The notes under the pieces were generated by a model. The model was not told the origin of the DNA, did no database searches, and was given only the letters and a program-made list of their open reading frames with translations. Shown one piece after another: positions 1 to 6,430 of a stretch of DNA of 11,225 nucleotides. Location of the stretch: NCBI GenBank assembly GCA_034437215.1, contig DAOTVC010000166.1, positions 1 to 11,225 on the forward strand. The letters run 5' to 3'. Made by a program: the position numbers and the translations under genes. Position 1 is the first letter of the stretch. Every line of letters starts with the position of its first letter. Source of the DNA: DAOTVC01 sp034437215. Lineage in GTDB: Bacteria; Chloroflexota; Anaerolineae; B4-G1; SLSP01.

Positions 1-483
1 TTGACCCTCGAGGTCTTCGCCGGTGGAGCCGGCAGCCGCATCGCCGAGAGCGGGCGCCATACCTGGCCCCAGGTCCCCTTCGGGGAGGGGTTGATCGACT
101 TCAGCCGTCCCGACCCCCAAGGGACGGGGCACGAGGATCTCGGCTACGTCCTCGACCTGCCCGAGGGCTGGTACGCCATCACCAACCAGGAGCAGGGGGT
201 GGGCTTCGCCCTCTCCTGGTCGCTGGATGCCTTCCCCTACCTCTGGATCTGGCGCCAGTTCAATCTCAGCGCCGGCTACCCCTGGTACGGTCAGGTCTAC
301 ACGATGGCCCTCGAGCCCTGGTCGAGTTACCCCTCCGCCGGTCTCGTCCGGGCCATCGAGAACGGCTCGGCGGCCCTCCTGCAGCCGGGAGAAGAGCGCC
401 GCACCTCCCTCAGGGCCGTGGCCTACACGGGGAGCGGGCGCGTCGCCCGCGTCTCCCCCGCCGGAGAGATCACCTGGCAGTGA
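1..483 (+). CDS. Aldose 1-epimerase (mutarotase)-like protein, C-terminal part
   Basis: The reading frame is open at the left edge of the window, so only the last 160 or so residues are seen and the true start lies outside; the TTG at position 1 is not a credible start. The visible part resembles the second half of the galactose-mutarotase-like fold: a WRQ segment at about residues 84-86, an ALEPWSSYP segment at about 103-111 and a C-terminal PGEERRTSLRAVAY strand, as in COG2017-type or related sugar epimerases. Such enzymes interconvert alpha and beta anomers of aldoses, which fits a gene just upstream of a sugar importer and a sugar isomerase. The last codons and TGA stop lie inside the first unit of an 81-bp tandem repeat. 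The family is recognised from motif shape only, so a related carbohydrate-binding beta-sandwich protein remains possible. Confidence 0.6.
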   Translation: MTLEVFAGGAGSRIAESGRHTWPQVPFGEGLIDFSRPDPQGTGHEDLGYVLDLPEGWYAITNQEQGVGFALSWSLDAFPYLWIWRQFNLSAGYPWYGQVYTMALEPWSSYPSAGLVRAIENGSAALLQPGEERRTSLRAVAYTGSGRVARVSPAGEITWQ

Positions 484-711
484 ATTGGGCGCTCTCCCTC
501 TGGGGCTCCGCTGCGCACGCGGGCGCTCCGGGAGGAGGTCGCCGGAGAGATCACCTGGCAGTGAATTTGGCGCTCTCCCTCTGGGACTCCGCTGCGCACG
601 CGGGCGCTCCGGGAGGGGGTCGTCGGAGAGATCACCTGGCAGTGAATTTGGCGCTCTCCCTCCGGGGCTCCGCTGCGCACGCGGGCGCTCCGGGAGGAGG
701 TCGCCGGAGAG
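460..711. repeat. Three 81-bp tandem repeats plus a 9-bp remnant
   Basis: Units lie at 460-540, 541-621 and 622-702, followed by a partial fourth copy (GCCGGAGAG, 703-711). Any two units differ at only 3 or 4 positions. The first unit begins inside the preceding gene, so each copy repeats that gene's last seven codons and TGA stop plus about 57 bp of downstream GC-rich sequence. Because 81 is a multiple of three, the other frames stay open through all copies and create spurious ORFs on both strands. The array ends about 50 bp before the binding-protein start codon, so it lies in the intergenic leader. I see no recognised element in it. Confidence 0.95.
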
Positions 712-764
712 TAACATTGGAGTTCACATTGATTCAGCATCAGACAGAGTAAGAGGAGGAAACT

Positions 765-2726
765 ATGCAATCGAAGCGTCTGCTAAATTTGTTGGGGCTG
801 TTCCTGTTGGTGTCGCTCGTGATCACGGCTTGTGCGCAGCCGACCGCCGCACCCCCCGAGACGGAGGCCCCGGAGACCGAGGATGGGGACGGCGATAAGC
901 TTCTCATCGCCGGGGTGGTCTTCCAGAGCGACACCTTCATGCAGACCGTCCAGGCCGGCATGCAGGAGGCGGCGGACAACAACGACGTGGAGCTTATCCT
1001 GGGGAACACCGAGAACGACCTGACCAAGGAGAGCGCCATGATCGACGACTACATCACCCGCGGGGTCGATGCCATCGTCATCACCCCCATCTCCGCCGAC
1101 GGCTCCCTGGCAGCTCTCAAGAAGGCCAAGGAGGCGGGGATCACCATCGTCTGCTTCAACACCTGTGTCAGCGAGGAGGGGATCGCCGATGCCTTCCTGG
1201 TCACCAAGAACGAGGATCTCGGGCGCAAGACGGGTGAGGCCGCCGTGGCCTTCATCGAAGAGGAACTGGGCGGCGAGGCCGTCATCGGTATGCTCAACTG
1301 CGATCAGTTCGAGGGCTGCCCGCCCCGCAAGGCCGGCTTCCTCGAGATGGTGAATGATATGCCCGGCGTCGAGGTGGTGGCGGATCAGGCGGGCTGGATC
1401 GCCGATGATGCGGTGACCGTTTCCGAGGCCATGCTGCAGGCCAACCCCGACATCAATCTCCTCTGGGCGGCCAACGAGGGCGGCACCGTCGGACATGCCC
1501 TGGCCGTCAAGTCCTCGGGGCTGGCGGGCGAGGTCTTCGTCTTCGGCACCGACATGAACGACCAGATGGCCCAGATGCTCCAATCGGACGACAACATCCT
1601 GCAGGGCGTCACCGGGCAGGCCCCCTACCAGATGGGCTACGATGCTCTCCTGACGACGCTGGACGTCCTGGCGGGCGAATCGGTGGCGTACGATCAGAAC
1701 ACACCCACCATCTTCTTCGGACGCGGTAACGATGCCCTCATCGAGCGCTTCGTCGAGACGGGCGGCCAGACCATCTTTGAACCCTCCGCGGAGGACGAGG
1801 TGGAGGCGCCGGAGTCTGAGGCCGAGACCGGTGGGGAGCTCCTCATCGCCGGGGTGGTCTTCCAGAGCGACACCTTCATGCAGACGGTGCAGGCCGGTAT
1901 GCAGGCCTACGCCGACGATGCGGGGAACGTCGAGCTCATCCTGGGGAACACCGAGAACGACCTGACCAAAGAGAGCAGCATGATCGACGACTACATCACC
2001 CGCGGGGTCGATGCCATCGTCATCACCCCCATCTCCGCCGACGGCTCCCTGGCAGCTCTCAAGAAGGCCAAGGAGGCGGGGATCACCATCGTCTGCTTCA
2101 ACACCTGCGTCAGCGAGGAGGGGATCGCCGACGCCTTCCTGGTCACCAAGAACGAGGATCTGGGGCGCAAGACGGGCGAGGCTGCCGTGGCCTTCATCGA
2201 GAACGAGCTGGGCGGCGAGGCCGTCATCGGCATGCTCAACTGCGACCAGTTCGAAGGCTGCCCGCCGCGGAAGGAAGGCTTCCTCGAGCAGATCAACAAT
2301 CTGCCCGGCGTCGAGGTGGTGGCGGATCAGGCGGGCTGGATCGCCGACGATGCGGTGACCGTCTCCGAGGCCATGCTGCAGGCCAACCCCAACATCAACC
2401 TGCTTTGGGCGGCCAACGAGGGCGGTACGGTGGGCCATGCCCTGGCCGTCAAGTCCTCGGGGCTGGCGGGTGAGGTCTTCGTCTTCGGCACCGACATGAA
2501 CAACCAGATGGCGCAAATGCTCCAATCGGATGATAATATCCTGCAGGGCGTCACCGGGCAGGCCCCCTACCAGATGGGCTACGACTCGCTGGCGACGACC
2601 ATTCAGGTTTTGAACGGGAAGACGGTGGAGTACAATCAGAATACACCCACCATCTTCTTCGGGCGCGGTAACGATGCGCTCATCGAACGCTTCATCGAGA
2701 CGGAGGGCAAGGCTCTCTTCCAGTAG
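765..2726 (+). CDS. Sugar ABC transporter substrate-binding lipoprotein with two tandem periplasmic-binding domains
   Basis: Predicted 653-aa lipoprotein that captures a sugar outside the membrane and delivers it to the permease encoded downstream. The ATG follows a strong AGGAGGA ribosome site (754-760). Residues 1-22 form a signal peptide with lipobox I-T-A-C, giving lipid-linked Cys23. An acidic Pro/Thr/Glu linker leads into a type 1 periplasmic-binding domain (ribose/xylose class, Peripla_BP_4-like) at about 45-338. A second acidic linker leads into a second such domain at 358-653. The domains differ at only about 30 of 296 aligned positions, including one inserted residue. Both keep FQSDTFMQ, CFNTC, NCDQFEGC, WAANEGG, FGTDM and GQAPYQMGY segments. 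Family members normally have one domain in about 300-370 aa, so this is a doubled protein. The substrate cannot be read directly; the neighbouring isomerase suggests a pentose or hexose such as lyxose or mannose. Confidence 0.93.
   Translation: MQSKRLLNLLGLFLLVSLVITACAQPTAAPPETEAPETEDGDGDKLLIAGVVFQSDTFMQTVQAGMQEAADNNDVELILGNTENDLTKESAMIDDYITRGVDAIVITPISADGSLAALKKAKEAGITIVCFNTCVSEEGIADAFLVTKNEDLGRKTGEAAVAFIEEELGGEAVIGMLNCDQFEGCPPRKAGFLEMVNDMPGVEVVADQAGWIADDAVTVSEAMLQANPDINLLWAANEGGTVGHALAVKSSGLAGEVFVFGTDMNDQMAQMLQSDDNILQGVTGQAPYQMGYDALLTTLDVLAGESVAYDQNTPTIFFGRGNDALIERFVETGGQTIFEPSAEDEVEAPESEAETGGELLIAGVVFQSDTFMQTVQAGMQAYADDAGNVELILGNTENDLTKESSMIDDYITRGVDAIVITPISADGSLAALKKAKEAGITIVCFNTCVSEEGIADAFLVTKNEDLGRKTGEAAVAFIENELGGEAVIGMLNCDQFEGCPPRKEGFLEQINNLPGVEVVADQAGWIADDAVTVSEAMLQANPNINLLWAANEGGTVGHALAVKSSGLAGEVFVFGTDMNNQMAQMLQSDDNILQGVTGQAPYQMGYDSLATTIQVLNGKTVEYNQNTPTIFFGRGNDALIERFIETEGKALFQ
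864..2723 (+). repeat. In-frame tandem duplication of linker plus sugar-binding domain
   Basis: The mature part of the binding protein is present twice. Unit 1 runs from about 864 to 1802 (residues 34-346) and unit 2 from about 1803 to 2723 (residues 347-653). The offset is 939 bp at the start and 942 bp after a one-codon insertion in unit 2. The acidic linkers align too (ETEAPETE against EVEAPESE), so the duplicated module is linker plus domain. The longest exact match I traced is 129 nt, 1037-1165 against 1979-2107. Differences cluster near the unit start, around residues 195-199 of domain 1, and in the last 45 residues. Confidence 0.95.
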
Positions 2727-2750
2727 TTCGCAACGTTCGTCATCGCAGGG

Positions 2751-2780
2751 CCTGCAGGCGGGTCTAGACCCGCCTGCAGG
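2751..2780. repeat. 30-nt perfect palindrome between binding-protein and ATPase genes
   Basis: Two 15-nt arms beginning CCTGCAGGCGGG meet at a central CTAG and are exact reverse complements. As RNA this gives a very stable stem of about 13 bp with a four-base loop. No T-run follows (next bases TGCCGCGAAA), so it is not a standard intrinsic terminator. It lies 24 nt after the binding-protein stop and 22 nt before the ATPase start. That position fits a structure that protects the 3' end of the binding-protein message or limits read-through, giving more binding protein than ATPase and permease. The role is inference; the symmetry is directly seen. Confidence 0.85.
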
Positions 2781-2802
2781 TGCCGCGAAAGGTGTCTTAT
2801 CC

Positions 2803-4308
2803 ATGCCGATTCTGGCCTTAGAGAACATCACCAAGCACTATCCGGGTGTCCTGGCCCTCGACCAGGTGGACTTTACCCTCGAGCGGGGCGAGGTCCGTGC
2901 TCTGTTGGGCAAGAACGGGGCCGGCAAGTCCACGCTGGTCAAGATTCTCAGCGGCGCCGTGCATCCCGACCTCGGACACATCTACGTCGACGGCGAGCTG
3001 ATGCGGATCACCTCGCCCCGCGACGCCTTCGAACAGGGGATCTACACCGTCTACCAGGAGATGAGCCTGGTGCCGGGCCTCACCGTCGCCGAGAACATCC
3101 TTCTGGGCCGTTGGCCCCGCCGTCGCCGCGTCGGCATCCACGTCATCGATCGCAAGGCCATCCAGCGCATCGCCCACCGCTCCCTCGAGCAGCTGGAGGT
3201 GGAGCTGGACCTCAACGAACAGGTCTCCCGTCTCAGCGTCGCCGAGCAGCAGCTGGTGGAGATCGCCAAGGCGCTCAGTTTCGATCCCCGCGTGCTGATC
3301 CTGGACGAGCCGACCAGCGCCCTCGCCTCCGACGAGGTGGAGACGCTGCACAAGGTGGTGCGCCGTCTGGCGGCGCAGGGACGCGCCATCATCTACGTCA
3401 CTCACCGGCTCCAGGAGATCCCTCACGTGGCCGACAGCGTCACCGTGCTGCGGGACGGACGGCAGATCGGTACCATCTCCGTGGAGCAGGCCACCCCGGA
3501 GCAGATCGCGCTGATGATGATCGGCTCCGATTGGGAGAGTAACCTGGTACGCGGGACGGCTGCCGAAGTGGGGGAGGTCAAGTTGGCCGTGCGCCATCTC
3601 CGGCGTGAAGGGCTGCTTCACGACATCTCCTTCGACGTTCGCGCCGGGGAGGTGCTGGGCATCGCGGGCCTGCTGGGCTCGGGGCGCACGGAGCTGCTGC
3701 GCTCCATCTTCGGCCTCGATCCCCTCGACGGGGGCGAGATCTTCGTCGACGGCGAGCCCATCCCCCATCCCTCTCCCATCACCATGAAGAGCCACGGCAT
3801 GGGACTCCTGCCGGAGGACCGCAAGCAGCAGGGGCTGGTCCTGACCTTCCCCGTCAAGCAGAATCTGACGCTGGCGAGCCTGGACCGCTACAGTCGCGGC
3901 GGCCTGCTGCAGCCCGAGAAGGAGGAGGCGCTGGCCCGGGAGATGGTGGAGAGCCTGGGGATCAAGACGGCGAATCTGGGGGTCAGGACCCGCACCTTGA
4001 GCGGGGGCAACCAGCAGAAGGTGGTCGTCGGGAACTGGCTCAATACTCGGCCCGAGATCCTGCTCCTCGACGAGCCCAGCCGGGGCATCGACATTCAAGC
4101 CAAGGAGCAGATCTTCGCGCTGGTGCGCGATCTCGCCCGCCGGGGGCTGGCAGTCCTCTTCGTCTCCTCGGAGATCGAGGAGGTGCTGGGGGTCGCCGAT
4201 CGCATTCTCATCATGAACCAGGGACACCTCACGGGCCAGGTCCTGCCCGGTGAGGTGACCCTCAAGGAACTGCTCGCGTTAGTCATGGAGGAAACGGTCT
4301 ATGCATAA
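2803..4308 (+). CDS. Sugar ABC importer ATP-binding protein, two NBDs (RbsA/MglA type)
   Basis: Predicted 501-aa cytoplasmic ATPase that powers the importer; two nucleotide-binding domains in one chain of about 500 aa is the normal length for the CUT2 (ribose/galactose) class. NBD1 has Walker A GKNGAGKST (36-44), Q-loop Gln85, signature LSVAEQQ (144-150), Walker B LILDEP (165-170) and switch His201. NBD2 has the degenerate Walker A GLLGSGRT (289-296, Arg in place of Lys) usual for this class, a full LSGGNQQ signature (399-405) and LLLDEPSRGID (420-430). The frame is open upstream to 2674, but ATG 2803 gives the standard N-terminus and follows a GAAAGG ribosome-site-like stretch; earlier starts would run back into the binding-protein gene. 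Walker A has Lys37 where Glu is more usual. Its last 8 nt overlap the permease start, so the two are probably translationally coupled. Confidence 0.96.
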   Translation: MPILALENITKHYPGVLALDQVDFTLERGEVRALLGKNGAGKSTLVKILSGAVHPDLGHIYVDGELMRITSPRDAFEQGIYTVYQEMSLVPGLTVAENILLGRWPRRRRVGIHVIDRKAIQRIAHRSLEQLEVELDLNEQVSRLSVAEQQLVEIAKALSFDPRVLILDEPTSALASDEVETLHKVVRRLAAQGRAIIYVTHRLQEIPHVADSVTVLRDGRQIGTISVEQATPEQIALMMIGSDWESNLVRGTAAEVGEVKLAVRHLRREGLLHDISFDVRAGEVLGIAGLLGSGRTELLRSIFGLDPLDGGEIFVDGEPIPHPSPITMKSHGMGLLPEDRKQQGLVLTFPVKQNLTLASLDRYSRGGLLQPEKEEALAREMVESLGIKTANLGVRTRTLSGGNQQKVVVGNWLNTRPEILLLDEPSRGIDIQAKEQIFALVRDLARRGLAVLFVSSEIEEVLGVADRILIMNQGHLTGQVLPGEVTLKELLALVMEETVYA

Positions 4309-5320
4309 GGTCGCCGACGCCAAGGATCGAGCCGGGGAGGTGGACGAACAGCGGTCCGGGGAGCGGACCTACGTCTCCAGGCGCGTCCGGAGCGCCATCT
4401 CGCGCTCGGGCCTGCTGGTAGGATTGGTCCTGCTCTTCATTCTCCTGGCATCTCTGGCGCCCAACTTTCTCACCTCACGGAACCTGCTCAACGTGCTGCG
4501 CGCCGTCGCCTTCAACGGTATCATCGCCTGCGGCATGACCTTTGTCATCATCTCGGGCGACATCGACGTCAGCGTCGGCTCGGCGCTGGCCTGGGCTTCC
4601 TCCCTGCTGGGCGTGCTGGCCATCCGCCACGAGTGGCCCCTGCTGGGCGCCGTTATCTTCGTGCTGCTGCAGGGGATCGTCGTCCACGCCCTGGCGGGCT
4701 TCATCCGCGTCAAGTGGCATGTGCCGGCTTTCGTCGTGACCCTGGCCCTCTTCCTGAGCCTGCGCGGCGCTGCCCGCCTCATCACCAACGCCTACCCTAT
4801 CACGCCCTTCCCCGACAGTTTCAGCTTCTGGGGGGGCGGCTACATCGCTCAGGTCATCCCCGTGCCCGCGGTGCTCCTGGTCATCATCGTCGCCATCTTC
4901 TACTTCCTCAGCACCCGCACGGTCTTCGGGCGCTCCGTCTACAGCGTGGGGGGTAACGAGGAGGCAGCGCGCCTCTCGGGCATCGACGTCTGGCGCACCC
5001 GCATCGCCATCTTCGCCATCAACGGCCTGCTGGCGGCCTTCAGCGGGATCGTCATCTCCTCCCGCATCATGTCCGGCTCCTCCAACATCGCCGAGGGGTT
5101 GGAGTTTGACATCATCGCCGCCGTCATCATCGGCGGGACCAGTCTGGCGGGCGGTGAGGGCTCGATGATCGGCACGCTGCTCGGTGTCCTCTTCATCGGC
5201 CTGCTCAACAACGGCATGATCCTGCTGGGGATCACGCCCTTCGCCCAGGAGGTGGTCCGGGGGCTGATCATCCTCTTCGCCGTCCTCATCAGCGTCTGGC
5301 AGAAGCCCATCCGCCGCTAA
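4301..5320 (+). CDS. Sugar ABC importer permease (RbsC type, BPD_transp_2)
   Basis: Predicted 339-aa integral membrane protein that forms the sugar channel, probably as a homodimer, with the two-NBD ATPase. The ATG overlaps the ATPase stop by 8 nt and is preceded by GGAGG (4287-4291). A hydrophilic N-terminal stretch of about 36 residues precedes the first membrane segment (about 37-54), and eight to ten hydrophobic segments follow. Family motifs seen are SGDIDVSVGS (85-94), the cytoplasmic coupling loop YSVGGNEEAARLSGI (214-228) and GGTSLAGGEGS (278-288), followed by the glycine-rich helix ending GLLNNG. Length is typical for RbsC-like permeases. No second permease gene is present, consistent with a homodimeric CUT2 importer. 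The charged N-terminal tail is somewhat longer than in the ribose permease. Confidence 0.95.
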   Translation: MHKVADAKDRAGEVDEQRSGERTYVSRRVRSAISRSGLLVGLVLLFILLASLAPNFLTSRNLLNVLRAVAFNGIIACGMTFVIISGDIDVSVGSALAWASSLLGVLAIRHEWPLLGAVIFVLLQGIVVHALAGFIRVKWHVPAFVVTLALFLSLRGAARLITNAYPITPFPDSFSFWGGGYIAQVIPVPAVLLVIIVAIFYFLSTRTVFGRSVYSVGGNEEAARLSGIDVWRTRIAIFAINGLLAAFSGIVISSRIMSGSSNIAEGLEFDIIAAVIIGGTSLAGGEGSMIGTLLGVLFIGLLNNGMILLGITPFAQEVVRGLIILFAVLISVWQKPIRR

Positions 5321-5394
5321 CCGGTGAGGCCATCTCTATCTCTGTCGAAACAGCAGTCATCTCACGCAGAGGCGCAAAGAACGCAAAGCAAAAC

Positions 5395-5422
5395 TTTCGA
5401 CGTTTGACTTTCGACTATCGAC
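5395..5422 (+). repeat. Heptamer array A: four words ending in GAC
   Basis: Four consecutive 7-nt words: TTTCGAC, GTTTGAC, TTTCGAC, TATCGAC. The last three bases are constant and the first four vary, which gives a clear 7-nt period. The array is noncoding and sits between two sugar-pathway genes. Confidence 0.75.
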
Positions 5423-5470
5423 CTTATGCCTAATTCAGACTTTAGAAGACGGGACCGAGCTCAGGAATCT

Positions 5471-5506
5471 GATTCCCTAATCCCTGTTCCCTGATCCCCC
5501 AGTCCC
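5471..5506 (+). repeat. Heptamer array B: words ending in TCCC
   Basis: Four 7-nt words (GATTCCC, TAATCCC, TGTTCCC, TGATCCC) and one 8-nt word (CCAGTCCC) follow one another without a break. The array ends 15 nt before the isomerase start codon, just upstream of the ribosome site. TAATCCC and TGATCCC also occur as exact words, on the opposite strand, in the array at 10261-10288. Confidence 0.8.
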
Positions 5507-5521
5507 TTTTTAGGAGGACTC

Positions 5522-6208
5522 ATGAAACGTTCCGAGATCAACGCCATCATGCGCGGGGCGGACGCCTTCCTGCGGGAGCACCGCTTTCACCTGCCCCCCT
5601 TCGCCTACTGGACCCCCGAGGAATGGGCGGAGAAGGGGCCCGAGGTCGCCGAGATCGTCGAGCGCCGCCTCGGCTGGGACATCACCGACTTCGGCAAGGG
5701 GGACTTTCTGAACGTCGGCCTCTTCCTCTTCACCCTGCGCAACGGAGATCCGGCGAACCTGGAGAGCTGCAGCGGTAAGCTCTACGCCGAGAAGATCATG
5801 ATCGTCGAGGAGGGGCAGGTGACGCCCCTGCACTTCCACTGGGACAAGGTGGAGGACATCATCAACCGCGGCGGTGGCAACCTCATGATGCAGTTCTACA
5901 ACGCCACTGCCGAGGAGGAGCTCGCCGAGGGGGAGGTGCGCGTGAGCGTCGACGGGGTGGCGCGGACGGTGCCCGCCGGCGGCACCCTCGCCCTCACCCC
6001 CGGTGAGAGCGTCACCCTCCCCACCTGCAGCTACCACAAGTTCTGGGCCGAGGGCGGGCGCACCCTCGTGGGGGAGGTCTCGATGGTCAACGACGACGCC
6101 ACCGACAACCGCTTCCACGAGCCTCTAGGGCGCTACCCCGCCGTCGAGGAGGACGAGCCCCCGCTCTACCTCCTCTGCACCGACTACGACGACTATTGGA
6201 GCCCCTGA
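5522..6208 (+). CDS. D-lyxose isomerase family protein (cupin; D-lyxose/D-mannose ketol-isomerase)
   Basis: Predicted 228-aa cytoplasmic metal-dependent isomerase, the same length as characterised D-lyxose isomerases of the E. coli O157 Z5688 / B. subtilis YdaE family. That family converts D-lyxose to D-xylulose and often D-mannose to D-fructose. The cupin metal site is visible as His104 and His106 in TPLHFHWDKVED, Glu111, and His172 in CSYHKFW. The motif KMEDI of some relatives appears here as KVEDI. ATG 5522 is supported by AGGAGG at 5512-5517, with a tight 4-nt spacer. The gene lies between a sugar importer and a kinase/aldolase pair, so it probably makes the ketose that the next two enzymes use. 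The family assignment is firm; which aldose is the natural substrate is open. Confidence 0.9.
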   Translation: MKRSEINAIMRGADAFLREHRFHLPPFAYWTPEEWAEKGPEVAEIVERRLGWDITDFGKGDFLNVGLFLFTLRNGDPANLESCSGKLYAEKIMIVEEGQVTPLHFHWDKVEDIINRGGGNLMMQFYNATAEEELAEGEVRVSVDGVARTVPAGGTLALTPGESVTLPTCSYHKFWAEGGRTLVGEVSMVNDDATDNRFHEPLGRYPAVEEDEPPLYLLCTDYDDYWSP

Positions 6209-6264
6209 AACTTGTGGGTGTGTTTCACGGGAGGGTTCATTTTCCGCCCGAGTTAAATCGAGGC

Positions 6265-6320
6265 GTGAAAGGTGAAACGTAAACCGTGAGGCCCTCACGT
6301 TTCACCCTTTACGTTTCAGC
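6265..6320. repeat. Heptamer array C: four words then four inverted words
   Basis: Eight 7-nt words without a break: GTGAAAG, GTGAAAC, GTAAACC, GTGAGGC, then CCTCACG, TTTCACC, CTTTACG, TTTCAGC. The second half is broadly the reverse complement of the first. The core CGTGAG (6285-6290) pairs with CTCACG (6294-6299) across 3 nt, and TGAAACGTAAA (6273-6283) pairs exactly with TTTACGTTTCA (6308-6318). No T-run follows, so it does not look like a terminator. Confidence 0.85.
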
Positions 6321-6368
6321 CAGGGATAGCTCACAACTGGATTGAAACACACTCAAGTCTTATCTACT

Positions 6369-6396
6369 TTGACGCTTTCAGGAGCTGTGGTACCCT
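6369..6396 (+). promoter_or_regulatory. Possible sigma-70-type promoter for the kinase-aldolase pair
   Basis: TTGACG (6369-6374) matches five of six bases of the -35 consensus. TACCCT (6391-6396), 16 nt further on, fits the loose TANNNT -10 form seen in GC-rich bacteria. It lies 35 nt upstream of the kinase ATG. The -10 match is poor and this is pattern matching only. Confidence 0.3.
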
Positions 6397-6430
6397 CTGG
6401 GTCAGCCCATTTTATCCCCAAGGACGGAAG

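Larger units (their letters stand above)
5321..5521. other. 201-bp noncoding gap with short-period repeats
   Basis: No gene is supported between the permease and isomerase genes. The gap contains, in order, a short array of 8-9-nt words with core CGCAAAG (5365-5390), a four-word heptamer array (5395-5422), a five-word heptamer array (5471-5506) and the isomerase ribosome site AGGAGG (5512-5517). TTGACT at 5404-5409 resembles a -35 box but lies inside a heptamer array and has no convincing -10 partner. The length of the gap suggests the isomerase may have its own transcription start. Confidence 0.7.
6209..6430. other. 222-bp noncoding gap before the kinase gene
   Basis: No gene is supported here. 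The gap holds an eight-word heptamer array that can fold on itself (6265-6320), flanked by a 10-nt inverted pair, GTGTGTTTCA (6218-6227) and TGAAACACAC (6343-6352). A possible promoter at 6369-6396 and the ribosome-site-like AAGGACGGAAG before ATG 6431 complete it. The kinase-aldolase pair may therefore be a separate transcription unit from the importer. Confidence 0.7.

Noticed and set aside
460..711. CRISPR array
   Set aside because: The units are contiguous 81-bp near-identical copies without unique spacers, and they overlap a coding region.
480..752. Forward open frame of 90 codons made of 27-residue repeats
   Set aside because: Its three near-identical peptide repeats follow directly from the DNA array; its start codon overlaps the upstream gene's stop, with no ribosome site.
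423..770. Reverse open frame of 115 codons across the tandem repeats
   Set aside because: Its repetitive protein is only the 27-codon image of the DNA repeat, there is no supporting ribosome site, and it overlaps the starts and ends of clear genes.
227..898. Forward open frame of 223 codons through the 81-bp repeats
   Set aside because: It overlaps two better genes, is a product of high GC and the 81-bp period (a multiple of three), and is Arg/Ser/Pro-rich with no recognisable domain.
783..2834. Long reverse open frame (683 codons) opposite the binding-protein gene
   Set aside because: It is an antisense shadow of a GC-rich gene; its apparent internal repeat is only the mirror of the duplicated domain on the coding strand.
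2818..4227. Long reverse open frame opposite the ATPase gene
   Set aside because: It has Leu/Asp/Gln/His-rich composition typical of antisense frames, and the forward frame has every ABC motif.
5348..5361. CTGTCGAAACAG as a terminator after the permease
   Set aside because: The stem is only four base pairs and no T-run follows.
5404..5436. TTGACT and following AT-rich bases as an isomerase promoter
   Set aside because: The TTGACT is part of the period-7 array, and no -10 box with 16-18 nt spacing is convincing.
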